Part shown: positions 1 through 6,882 of the stretch, in pieces
Layout of the letters: the number at the start of each line of letters is the position of its first letter
Numbering within the stretch: position 1 is the first letter of the stretch
Assembly: GCA_024635815.1 (NCBI GenBank)
Contig: JAGXIG010000069.1
Coordinates: forward strand, 1 to 7,001
Direction: 5' to 3'
From: Salegentibacter sp.
GTDB taxonomy: Bacteria; Bacteroidota; Bacteroidia; Flavobacteriales; Flavobacteriaceae
DNA length: 7,001 bases
The notes under the pieces: model-generated
What the model was told of the DNA's origin: nothing
Databases searched by the model: none
What the model saw: only the letters and a program-made list of their open reading frames with translations
Made by a program: the position numbers and the translations under genes

Positions 1-206
1 AAATAGACTACACTTTTTGGCTTAATATGCTCTTTTTAGCAATTTCTGGAATACTAATATATCTTGGGTTTTTTAAGCGAACAGATGTGATGCATATGAA
101 GGAGATGGCACCTAAAAGTCAGTTGTTGGAAACAAGCTTGAAATATATTGCTTTTGTATGTTACTTGTGGCTTTCGGGAGGATTAATCGCGAAGTTTTTT
201 CTTTAA
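1..206 (+). CDS. C-terminal end of a membrane protein, probably a permease (partial)
   Basis: This is the 3' end of a gene that begins before the window; the open frame starts at base 3 and ends with TAA at 204-206, giving 67 residues. Two hydrophobic segments are visible, at about residues 4-24 (FWLNMLFLAISGILIYLGFF) and 46-67 (LKYIAFVCYLWLSGGLIAKF). A polar, Met- and Lys-rich loop with the motif KEMAPKSQLLE separates them. The protein ends right after the second helix. This tail resembles the last two helices of the YraQ/DUF318 (ArsP-like) permeases of Flavobacteriia, which are implicated in metal or metalloid export. That family call rests on recalled sequence style and only the tail is visible, so another polytopic transporter remains possible. 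That it is the end of an integral inner-membrane protein is much surer. Confidence 0.6.
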   Translation, partial: IDYTFWLNMLFLAISGILIYLGFFKRTDVMHMKEMAPKSQLLETSLKYIAFVCYLWLSGGLIAKFFL

Positions 207-300
207 TAAAAAATAAAAAGAGAGCAGAAAAGGAGATAAATTTTATTGGCTCAGATATAAAATTTAGATTTTCGATTCTCCTTGTGCCACTCTCATTTCA

Positions 301-330
301 AAATTCAAACAAATTCAAACAAATTCAACT
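301..330. repeat. Three tandem copies of a 10-bp unit
   Basis: The unit aaattcaaac occurs at 301-310 and 311-320, with a third copy at 321-330 that differs only in its last base (aaattcaact). The preceding bases (tttca) partly continue the pattern. It lies in noncoding AT-rich sequence and has no visible function. Replication slippage is the simplest origin. Confidence 0.75.
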
Positions 331-451
331 AATTAATATAAAGTCATTACTTAAATTTAAGAAATTTTAATCTAAAAAATCTTTTTCATAGCAATTTAAA
401 GGGGCTTTTTTATAAGACTCTAAAATTTCGAAAAGGTTTAATATAAAACAT

Positions 452-482
452 AAAAAAACCACCGCATAGGGACGGTGGTTTT
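452..482 (-). terminator. Rho-independent terminator of the metalloprotease gene
   Basis: A perfect 10-bp stem is formed by aaaaccaccg (455-464) and cggtggtttt (473-482) around an 8-base loop. Read on the minus strand, the hairpin runs into seven consecutive T (the A-run at 452-458), the classic intrinsic terminator layout. It lies about 33 bases past the protease stop codon, the right place to end that transcript. Confidence 0.88.
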
Positions 483-514
483 CCAAACTAACAAATCAAA
501 AAAATGTTGAAGTG

Positions 515-3001
515 TTATTTTATAGGGTTTAGTATTAAATCTATTCTTTCTAAAGCATCCTGAAGGTGGTACCTTGTTAAACGGTCTCCACGGTTAGCTG
601 CTCTCCTAATTTGGTTTTGAAGTGTTTTAAGCTCTCCTCTCACCACAGGGCGAATATCACTTTGAGCAACATCTATATGGCTTCGGCTAATCCAGCTTCT
701 GTATCGTGATGGAATTTCGCTCTGCTCTTCAGTCATTAAATGCTCCATACGCTCAATATATGCGCGCTGAAGATTTCTGCGGTAACGGTCTATGTTTTGC
801 CCTGAAGAAAGTTCGCTCCAAATTCCGGTTCTAACATCTGTCATCATATCTATTAAACCGTAAGCTTCCTCCCCGTTTATTTCTTCATTTTCCATTAAAC
901 GCGCCATTCGTCCGAAATCCAGGAGATTGTTAAGCGTGAGTTCCTGCATATTTCTAATACGCTCAACCTGCCCGTCAAATTGAATCTTATTAAAAATCTC
1001 CTGATCTATCATCCATTCCGGAGTTTCAAAAAGTTGTTCGTGCAAAAAGTTCATCGCTTCTTTTTGGCGTTCAGTATCTACGTGAGAATAAACAGCACCT
1101 TCCTGGTCGTAAGTTTTGTAATGTTCATAAACACCACCAATATTTGCAGTTACGTGTCCCATATATCGGTTAAACTGACTTAAAACCTGGCCGTACATAT
1201 CGTCCAAATCTTCGTAGTTTTTACCATCTTCGGCAGTCCACTCGATTAATTTTGGCATGATGCGCTTCAGGTTTTTAATTCCGTATTCACTGGCCAAGAC
1301 GGCATCATCACCAAGATCTTCAGTTTGTGAACTTGGATCTATAACGCCGCCGCTTTGCTGGCTTCCGAAGCGATACAAAGGATCATCAGCCTTTTCAAGG
1401 ATCCATTCGTCAAGAATTTCCTTTTCCTCTTCAGCAGTTTTACCTAAAATTGGTCGGTAACCCCACTCGATAGCATATTTATCGTAAGGACCAATATCGG
1501 GCATTAAAGCTACATCACCGTCTTCCGGCTGTGCGATATAATTGAAACGCGCATAGTCCATAATAGAAGGTGCTGTACCATATTCAGCAGTAAATTCAGG
1601 ATCACGAAGGTCTTCTACTGCATAAGCAACACTACTTCCCATATTATGTGGAAGACCTAAAGTATGGCCAACCTCGTGAGAAGAAACAAAACGGATTAAA
1701 CGACCCATTACTTCATCTTCAAACTGAACGCCACGAGCATCTTCGTTGATCGCTGCAGTTTGTACAAAGAACCAGTTTCTAAGTAAGGTCATTACATTAT
1801 GATACCAGTTAATGTCTGACTCCAAAATTTCTCCAGAACGTGGGTCACTAACGTGAGGTCCATTGGCATTTGGAATTGGAGAAGCCAGATAACGTACTAC
1901 AGAATAGCGAGCGTCTTCAGGGCTCCAATCTGGATCTTCTTCTTTAGTGGGCGGATCTTTAGCGATAATCGCATTTTTAAACCCTGCGGCTTCAAAAGCA
2001 ACCTGCCAGTCTTCAATCCCCTGTTTAATATAAGGAATCCATTTTTTAGGAGTGGCGCGATCTACATAATAAACAATTTGTTCTTTTGGTTCTACCAGTT
2101 CCCCATTTTGAAATTTATCTTTGTCTTCTTCTTTAACTTCAAGTCTCCAACGGTCAAGGTATTTTACTTCTTTACTTTTCTGAGCTTCAAGTCCGTAATC
2201 TGTTTGTCCACGGGCAAACCAACCTACACGCTGATCAAAATAACGACGTTTCATTGGTTCTTTTGGCAAAAGGATCATGGAGTTACTGAACTCTAAAGAA
2301 ATAGACCCCGTACTTGCATTAGAAGGTGGTTCGCCTGCATTATAGGTTTTTACGTGCCTTACCTCAATATTTTCAGGATAGCTACGAATAGTATCTATAT
2401 AAGAGCGGCTACCGTCCAAACGGGAAACCTTGTATTCTTTTCTTGTACCATCTCTTAATCCAAGTGCTTGAACATCTTTGGTGTAAAGATCGGTTATCTC
2501 GATAACGGTAGTTTTGTTTATAGAATCCTTTCCTACAGTTTTTATAGGGAAACGTTGTAAAACAGGTTCAAAATTAGAATTCACTACTGCTTCGTGCACA
2601 GGCAGGGAATCTGCAGCGTATATTTCGTAGGAAACAACTCTTAAAAGTACGTGACCGTCGTTTTTTTGCCAGCGATGTACCTGGGTATTTTGTTTTCCGC
2701 CACCAAAACCAATACCGGTTGCGGTTTTAGCAATTCTTGTAACCGTAAGCATTTCACGGTTAAAAAGGCTATCTGGGATTTCGTAATAATATTTGTCATC
2801 TACCCTGTGGACGGTAAATAAACCTTCGTCGCTTTTAGCATCTTTAGTAATTACTTTGGCGTAAGGCTCAAAGTCTCCATTCTTTTTGGCTTCTTCTTTG
2901 GAGTCATCAGCAGAGGATTTATCTCGCTGAAAAACCGCACAACTGGAAACCGATACCGATAAGGCTACTAAAAAGAGCTTATACGTAAATCGTTTAGTCA
3001 T
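515..3001 (-). CDS. Exported lipoprotein zinc-dependent metalloprotease (metzincin type, DUF5117/DUF4953 family)
   Basis: Predicted peptidase of 828 residues, anchored by lipid in the periplasm or on the surface. The N-terminus has a lipoprotein signal: basic MTKR, a hydrophobic core (LFLVALSVSV), then a lipobox-like VSSC with Cys21 as the acylation site, followed by a polar, charged linker to about residue 45. A glycine-rich stretch with conserved QVHRW follows (about 95-115), typical of the DUF5118/DUF5117 N-terminal region. The catalytic motif HEVGHTLGLPH at 442-452 fits HExxHxxGxxH: zinc ligands His442, His446 and His452, catalytic Glu443 and Gly449. The later SIMDY (479-483, Met481) fits a metzincin Met-turn, so the active site looks complete. 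The DUF4953-like region covers roughly 430-740 and a helical tail follows. The start at 3001 was chosen because it sits directly before the signal peptide; a start 27 codons upstream (3082) would lie inside the lysS terminator. The leader is A-rich with no Shine-Dalgarno sequence, and I found no clear -7 element. Substrate and physiological role are unknown for this family. Confidence 0.93.
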   Translation of the reverse strand: MTKRFTYKLFLVALSVSVSSCAVFQRDKSSADDSKEEAKKNGDFEPYAKVITKDAKSDEGLFTVHRVDDKYYYEIPDSLFNREMLTVTRIAKTATGIGFGGGKQNTQVHRWQKNDGHVLLRVVSYEIYAADSLPVHEAVVNSNFEPVLQRFPIKTVGKDSINKTTVIEITDLYTKDVQALGLRDGTRKEYKVSRLDGSRSYIDTIRSYPENIEVRHVKTYNAGEPPSNASTGSISLEFSNSMILLPKEPMKRRYFDQRVGWFARGQTDYGLEAQKSKEVKYLDRWRLEVKEEDKDKFQNGELVEPKEQIVYYVDRATPKKWIPYIKQGIEDWQVAFEAAGFKNAIIAKDPPTKEEDPDWSPEDARYSVVRYLASPIPNANGPHVSDPRSGEILESDINWYHNVMTLLRNWFFVQTAAINEDARGVQFEDEVMGRLIRFVSSHEVGHTLGLPHNMGSSVAYAVEDLRDPEFTAEYGTAPSIMDYARFNYIAQPEDGDVALMPDIGPYDKYAIEWGYRPILGKTAEEEKEILDEWILEKADDPLYRFGSQQSGGVIDPSSQTEDLGDDAVLASEYGIKNLKRIMPKLIEWTAEDGKNYEDLDDMYGQVLSQFNRYMGHVTANIGGVYEHYKTYDQEGAVYSHVDTERQKEAMNFLHEQLFETPEWMIDQEIFNKIQFDGQVERIRNMQELTLNNLLDFGRMARLMENEEINGEEAYGLIDMMTDVRTGIWSELSSGQNIDRYRRNLQRAYIERMEHLMTEEQSEIPSRYRSWISRSHIDVAQSDIRPVVRGELKTLQNQIRRAANRGDRLTRYHLQDALERIDLILNPIK

Positions 3002-3067
3002 AAAGTTAAATTTTGTTTGTGTGATTAAATTGAAGTGATAATTTTCTTTAGCGAGGGCTAAAAAACG

Positions 3068-3095
3068 AAAAAAGACCACCATTTGGTGATCTTTT
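3068..3095 (-). terminator. Rho-independent terminator of lysS
   Basis: The stem pairs gaccacca (3074-3081) with tggtgatc (3084-3091), with one G-T wobble and a very tight loop that probably opens to four bases. On the minus strand it is followed by six T (A-run 3068-3073), and flanking A and T runs extend the pairing. It lies about 90 bases past the lysS stop codon and about 67 bases before the protease start, separating the two minus-strand genes into different transcripts. The upstream in-frame ATG of the protease frame (3080-3082) falls inside this hairpin. Confidence 0.75.
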
Positions 3096-3183
3096 GACTA
3101 ATTTATCTTAAAAAGGTTTAAAACTGAAGTTAAGAAAGCCTTGATTTAACGTTTGTTCATTTCATAAAAAGAACCTGAAAGAG

Positions 3184-4875
3184 TTAGCTTGCCTTAATCT
3201 TCATAGTTTCCTCATCCTTAAAAACATCTATCATCTTATGTTTTCTAAGTGATTTAAGGGTTTTGTCCCATTTTTTATTGCTCAAACCAGACTCTGATTT
3301 TATGGTTTCCAAATCCTGGATTACGTTATTTTTTAGTAATTGAAATACTGCTTTTTCATCTTCGCTTAATTCAACCGCTTTACGTTCCGGTTTCATTTGC
3401 GGGAAAAATAGAACTTCCTGGATAGATTGATTATTGGTTAGGAACATAATTAAACGGTCCATCCCAATTCCTAAACCGGAAGTAGGAGGCATGCCATATT
3501 CCAGGGCTCTTAAGAAATCCTGATCTATAAATTCCGTTGCTTCGTCGTCTCCTTTTTTTGCCAGTTTTAACTGTTCTTCAAAACGCTCACGCTGATCTAT
3601 TGGGTCGTTTAATTCAGAATATGCATTTGCAATTTCCTTACCGCAAACCATTAATTCAAAACGTTCGGTTAACTCAGGGTTTTCACGGTGCTCTTTACAA
3701 AGCGGGCTCATTTCCTTCGGATAATCGGTAATAAATGTTGGCTGGATATAATTTCCTTCACATTTTTCTCCAAAAATCTCGTCAATGAGTTTTCCTTTAC
3801 CCATTGTTTCATCTACCTCAATTCCCATATCTTCGGCTGCTTTTCTAATTTCAGCTTCAGATTTTCCGGTAATATCAAATCCGGTGAATTCCTTTATAGA
3901 ATCGGTCATCGTAACGCGTTTGTATGGCGCCTTAAAGTCGATTTTATGCTGACCGAAAACTGCTTCAGTAGTATTGTTTACTTGAATGGCACAATGTTCC
4001 AAAAGTGTTTCGGTGAATTCCATCATCCAGTTGTAGTCTTTGTAGGCTACATAGATTTCCATCGCAGTGAATTCCGGGTTATGCGTTCTGTCCATGCCTT
4101 CATTTCTGAAGTTTTTTGAGAATTCATAAACCCCGTCGAATCCGCCTACAATTAATCTTTTTAGATATAATTCATTAGCAATTCTCAGGTAAAGTGGAAT
4201 ATCCAAAGCATTGTGGTGAGTAACAAAAGGCCTTGCCGCAGCGCCACCGGGAATGGATTGTAAAATTGGCGTTTCAACCTCAAAATATTCTCTTTCATTA
4301 AAGAAATTCCGCATCGCGTTGAACAACTTTGTACGCTTTACAAAAATCTCTTTAACCTTTGGATTTACCGCTAAGTCAGCATAGCGCTGGCGGTACCGGT
4401 GTTCAGGATCGGTGAATCCGTCGTAGGTATTTCCGTCTTTATCGGTTTTTGGAAGTGGCAACGGGCGAATAGATTTGCTCAACAGAGTGAAATCTTTAAC
4501 CATCACCGTCATTTCGCCAACCTGGGTTTTAAAAAGTTCGCCTTCGATTCCTATAAAATCACCAATATCCAGCAATTTTTTATACACATCGTTATACTTG
4601 CTTTTATCTTCACCAAGGCAAATCTCGTCGCGGTTAAAATAAACCTGGATTTTCCCTTTAGAATCCTGTATTTCGGCAAAAGAGGCTTTTCCCTGGATAC
4701 GACGGGACATTAACCTCCCAGCCAGCACCACTTTTTTTCCCTCTTCAAAATTCTCCTTTATTCCCTTGCTGGTGTCCTTAACTGGGAACAAATCTGCCGG
4801 GTAGGGGTTTATACCTGCTTTTCTCAGTGCAGAAAGCTTCTCTCTTCTTACTATTTCCTGTTCAGATAATTGCAT
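3184..4875 (-). CDS. lysS: Lysyl-tRNA synthetase, class II
   Basis: Cytoplasmic enzyme that attaches lysine to tRNA-Lys using ATP; 563 residues. An N-terminal OB-fold anticodon-binding domain spans about 48-135 (VVLAGRLMSRRIQGKASF onward). The class II catalytic core shows motif 1 near 188-206 (NEREYFEVETPIL), motif 2 at about 254-275 (FRNEGMDRTHNPEFTAMEIY) and motif 3 at 467-480 (GLGIGMDRLIMFL). GGAAARPF at 210-217 is also typical of bacterial LysS. The protein is about 60 residues longer than the E. coli enzyme because of a charged tail after motif 3 (about 498-563) that reads like a small helical or winged-helix module; such tails are usual in Bacteroidota LysS. The start at 4875 (MQLSEQE) matches the normal N-terminus and lies about 40 bases below the promoter. 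A start 44 codons further up (5007) would add a hydrophobic stretch unknown in LysS and would overlap the promoter. It is divergent from the yqaE-lipB pair. Confidence 0.98.
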   Translation of the reverse strand: MQLSEQEIVRREKLSALRKAGINPYPADLFPVKDTSKGIKENFEEGKKVVLAGRLMSRRIQGKASFAEIQDSKGKIQVYFNRDEICLGEDKSKYNDVYKKLLDIGDFIGIEGELFKTQVGEMTVMVKDFTLLSKSIRPLPLPKTDKDGNTYDGFTDPEHRYRQRYADLAVNPKVKEIFVKRTKLFNAMRNFFNEREYFEVETPILQSIPGGAAARPFVTHHNALDIPLYLRIANELYLKRLIVGGFDGVYEFSKNFRNEGMDRTHNPEFTAMEIYVAYKDYNWMMEFTETLLEHCAIQVNNTTEAVFGQHKIDFKAPYKRVTMTDSIKEFTGFDITGKSEAEIRKAAEDMGIEVDETMGKGKLIDEIFGEKCEGNYIQPTFITDYPKEMSPLCKEHRENPELTERFELMVCGKEIANAYSELNDPIDQRERFEEQLKLAKKGDDEATEFIDQDFLRALEYGMPPTSGLGIGMDRLIMFLTNNQSIQEVLFFPQMKPERKAVELSEDEKAVFQLLKNNVIQDLETIKSESGLSNKKWDKTLKSLRKHKMIDVFKDEETMKIKAS

Positions 4876-4916
4876 ACTCGTATTTGAATTTATTGCTTGC
4901 TTTGGCAAAACGAGTG

Positions 4917-4947
4917 CAAATATAGTGACTATGTGGCTACCAACCAA
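4917..4947 (-). promoter_or_regulatory. Probable lysS promoter (Bacteroidota-type)
   Basis: On the minus strand TATATTTG (4924 to 4917) matches the Bacteroidota -7 consensus TAnnTTTG exactly. A TTG at 4947-4945 lies 20 bases upstream and fits the -33 element. Transcription would begin near 4910, giving a leader of about 35 bases before the lysS start at 4875. This also argues against the longer lysS frame. Confidence 0.65.
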
Positions 4948-5031
4948 TGCGATATAAACCTGAATTTTTGATAATATTTTAGAGATAAAAATGGAGTTCC
5001 TTATCAAATAAGTTTTCTGTATTTATAATCT

Positions 5032-5039
5032 TATCTTTG
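5032..5039 (+). promoter_or_regulatory. Probable -7 element of the yqaE-lipB operon
   Basis: TATCTTTG matches TAnnTTTG exactly and is oriented toward the plus-strand genes. The expected -33 TTG is not clearly present; a T-rich run at 5013-5017 is the nearest candidate. The predicted start near 5045 would leave a leader of about 45 bases before the yqaE ATG at 5091. Confidence 0.5.
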
Positions 5040-5048
5040 CAACTTTAA

Positions 5049-5071
5049 TGGGTTTAAAGTTTAAAAACCCA
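5049..5071 (+). other. Inverted repeat in the yqaE-lipB leader
   Basis: tgggttt (5049-5055) and aaaccca (5065-5071) form a perfect 7-bp inverted repeat with a 9-base AT-only-but-one loop. It falls just after the predicted transcription start and 19 bases before the yqaE start. There is no T-run after it, so it is not a normal terminator. It could be a leader hairpin or an operator, or chance in AT-rich DNA. Confidence 0.35.
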
Positions 5072-5090
5072 AAAACCTGAAATTTAATTT

Positions 5091-5255
5091 ATGAGTGTTT
5101 GGCGTGTAATTCTTTCTGTTTTATTTCCACCCCTTGCGGTTTATGATCGGGGATGTGGATCGATTTTAATTGTGTTGATCCTTACTATTTTAGGTTGGAT
5201 CCCTGGAGTGATCGCGGCACTTATTATTCTGAATAATCCTAGAAAAGGCGTATGA
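5091..5255 (+). CDS. YqaE/Pmp3 family small membrane protein
   Basis: A 54-residue hydrophobic peptide with two predicted transmembrane helices, at about residues 4-18 and 25-47. It carries the family signature: FPPLAVYDRGCG (residues 12-23) followed by LTILGWIPGVIAALIIL (31-47). The length matches the usual 50-55 residues of the Pmp3/YqaE (PF01679) family. The classical IHA after PG is IAA here, a variant I believe is common in Flavobacteriia. Members in yeast and plants affect membrane potential and salt tolerance; the bacterial role is poorly defined. The stop codon overlaps the lipB start as ATGA, so the two genes are surely cotranscribed and probably translationally coupled. The start follows an A-rich leader with no Shine-Dalgarno sequence. 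Confidence 0.93.
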   Translation: MSVWRVILSVLFPPLAVYDRGCGSILIVLILTILGWIPGVIAALIILNNPRKGV

Positions 5256-5950
5256 ACAAGCAGATAAACTTACAGAACTTAGGTTACAAGGATTATAAAG
5301 AAACCTGGGATTACCAGGAAAGTCTTTTTAAAGAAATTCTTGATCTTAAAATTAAAAACCGAAGACAGAATTTAAATGAAGTAACACCGAATTACCTTTT
5401 AATGGTAGAGCATCCGCACGTTTATACCTTGGGTAAAAGCGGTGATATAAAAAACCTCCTTATTTCTGAAGCTGAACTTGAAAAAAGACAGGCGAAATAT
5501 TACAAAATTAACCGTGGTGGCGATATCACTTATCACGGCCCGGGACAATTGGTAGGTTACCCAATATTGGATTTGGATAATTTCTTTACAGATATCCATA
5601 AATACCTTCGATTTCTTGAGGAATGTATTATCCTCACTTTAACCGATTATGGTTTGAAGGCTAAACGCAGCCCGGGCGAAACGGGAGTTTGGCTGGACGT
5701 GGGAACACCGTTTGCCAGAAAGATTTGTGCAATGGGTGTTAGGGCCAGTCGTTGGGTCACTATGCACGGCTTTGCATTAAATGTAAATGCCGATTTAGGA
5801 TATTTTGACCATATAATTCCCTGCGGGATTGAAGGGAAAGCAGTTACTTCTTTAAATGTAGAACTCGGGAAAAAAGAAATTCCGTTAGCTGAAGTTCAGG
5901 AGAAAGTGCTGGAGCATTTTGCTAAATTATTTGAAGCGGAATTTAATTAA
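5252..5950 (+). CDS. lipB: Octanoyl-[acyl carrier protein]:protein N-octanoyltransferase
   Basis: Cytoplasmic transferase that moves octanoate from acyl-ACP to the lipoyl-domain lysine of 2-oxoacid dehydrogenase E2 subunits and glycine cleavage H protein, the first step of lipoate synthesis before LipA. The 232-residue length is normal. The substrate-binding signature RGGDITYHGPGQLVGYP spans 88-104. The catalytic Lys is Lys157 in ARKICAMGVR, and the catalytic Cys is Cys191 in IIPCGI, preceded by the conserved HGFALNVN (172-179). Both catalytic residues of the Cys/Lys dyad are present, so it should be active. The ATG lies within the yqaE stop (ATGA). A weak AAGG lies 3 bases upstream, so coupling to yqaE translation is likely. 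The stop codon overlaps that of the convergent downstream gene. No lipA is seen in the window. Confidence 0.97.
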   Translation: MNKQINLQNLGYKDYKETWDYQESLFKEILDLKIKNRRQNLNEVTPNYLLMVEHPHVYTLGKSGDIKNLLISEAELEKRQAKYYKINRGGDITYHGPGQLVGYPILDLDNFFTDIHKYLRFLEECIILTLTDYGLKAKRSPGETGVWLDVGTPFARKICAMGVRASRWVTMHGFALNVNADLGYFDHIIPCGIEGKAVTSLNVELGKKEIPLAEVQEKVLEHFAKLFEAEFN

Positions 5951-6882
5951 AGTTTAAACATCAAAACTTCTTTCTCACCACCTTTAACTACAAATTCAGG
6001 GCGGTTATCTATATCAGCATTGTTTAAATTAATTTTTGAAGTGCCATAAACCGGGAAACCGGGGAGGAGCTCTGCATTACTATCAAAAACATAGACTTTT
6101 TGGGTTTGTAAGTCGGTTAGGCTGATGTAATATTTGTCGTTTACATAGTGGATTTCTGGTTGAGTGTAAAGACCGTAATCCAGGTTTATTTCTTTATCCC
6201 TAATCTTTAAAATATTTTCTGAAAGACTCACCAATAGATTGGGTCTTGCTGAAATTCTGTGATTTTCGCTAAAATTGGTATTTTGAGTGTTTACCTGACC
6301 GGTTTGGGAAACCCTTACAAGATTTCCTTCAGCATTAGTAGAAACAAAATCATTTTCAAATTCATACCATTCGTTTTCAGAAAAATCTATGCTTTCTTTT
6401 ACGCTTACCCGATACTCACCCTGTCTGCTCAAGATATTGAGTTTTCCCGATTTTTCAGGAAAAACGATATAATCTTTATTCTGAATTCTCAGATGTTTTG
6501 GCGCTTTTAGAATTTCAGAATTGGTTTTTCTAAAATCGAAACCTCTTACGCTTTTTCCGTTCTTATCATACATATACACTTCATCGTTTTGCGTAATCAA
6601 GAAGCGGTATTTCCTGTTATTGTCATAATCAAATAAAGACAATGGTTGTGTAATTGGATCTTTAAATTTAAGGGGGAAGGGTTTTACCTTGTTTCCGTTT
6701 CGGTCTAAAACTTCAATGGAATAGGGAGTGGCAAAAGCGAGTTGAAATCTGCCATTTTTAAAAAGGTCTACCTGTTTGATTTCTCCCATAATTGGGCCGC
6801 TCAATTTTTTCTTCCAGAATACCGTGCCTTTATTAGAAATTAGGTAGAGGGTGTTGTTGATATCCTGAACCGCAATATCCAT
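5947..6882 (-). CDS. Beta-propeller-like protein, probably N-terminally truncated
   Basis: A 311-residue product made of repeated beta-strand units of the form hydrophobic-Y/V-D-x-N/Q-G, at about residues 13-27, 56-73 (VLDRNGNKVKPFPLKF), 102-117 (VYMYDKNGKSVRGFDF), 148-159, 188-200 and 263-280 (VYVFDSNAELLPGFPVYG). This spacing suggests a propeller of about six blades, PQQ- or FG-GAP-like. It has no signal peptide, membrane segment or catalytic motif. It resembles the C-terminal part of a much longer protein that I recall in Flavobacteriaceae, often near ribonuclease HII; that memory is not verified here. In that family the segment NHxxNQMDIAVQD is internal. Here the only ATG falls within it and an in-frame TAA (6903-6901) lies seven codons upstream, with no ribosome site or promoter visible. 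It is therefore either a decayed gene whose 5' part is out of frame or a real short variant. No terminator separates it from lipB. Confidence 0.7.
   Translation of the reverse strand: MDIAVQDINNTLYLISNKGTVFWKKKLSGPIMGEIKQVDLFKNGRFQLAFATPYSIEVLDRNGNKVKPFPLKFKDPITQPLSLFDYDNNRKYRFLITQNDEVYMYDKNGKSVRGFDFRKTNSEILKAPKHLRIQNKDYIVFPEKSGKLNILSRQGEYRVSVKESIDFSENEWYEFENDFVSTNAEGNLVRVSQTGQVNTQNTNFSENHRISARPNLLVSLSENILKIRDKEINLDYGLYTQPEIHYVNDKYYISLTDLQTQKVYVFDSNAELLPGFPVYGTSKINLNNADIDNRPEFVVKGGEKEVLMFKL

Larger units (their letters stand above)
207..514. other. AT-rich intergenic gap of about 310 bases
   Basis: This gap lies between the permease end (+) and the protease stop (-), so the flanking genes converge here. 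It is conspicuously AT-rich and full of stops. A 70-codon open frame crosses it (158-370, +), but it begins inside the permease gene in another frame and its product is low-complexity Lys/Phe/Ile sequence, so it is not called. Contents that can be supported are a short tandem repeat at 301-330 and the minus-strand terminator at 452-482. No clear plus-strand terminator follows the permease gene, although the 452-482 hairpin could act weakly in that direction. Confidence 0.6.

Noticed and set aside
158..370. 70-codon plus-strand open frame
   Set aside because: It begins inside the permease gene in a different frame and runs into AT-rich noncoding sequence. The product is low-complexity Lys/Phe/Ile with no domain, and no start signal is visible.
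378..416. Possible plus-strand terminator after the permease (aaaggggctttttta)
   Set aside because: The best stem is only about four A-T-rich pairs, too weak to call despite the T-run.
1853..2296. 147-codon plus-strand open frame within the protease gene
   Set aside because: It is antisense to strongly conserved protease coding sequence; its Phe/Ile-rich composition is what reverse reading of a Lys/Glu/Asp-rich gene produces.
3098..3183. Possible small gene or RNA between the lysS stop and its terminator
   Set aside because: No open frame of note and no stable stem; it reads as a plain AT-rich 3' untranslated region.
3688..4119. 143-codon plus-strand open frame within lysS
   Set aside because: It is antisense to the lysS catalytic core, with no recognisable domain and no promoter.
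4876..5007. 44-codon N-terminal extension of lysS, with a hydrophobic stretch that looks like a signal or membrane segment
   Set aside because: It covers the exact TAnnTTTG promoter element at 4924-4917, and LysS is a cytoplasmic enzyme whose usual N-terminus matches the ATG at 4875.
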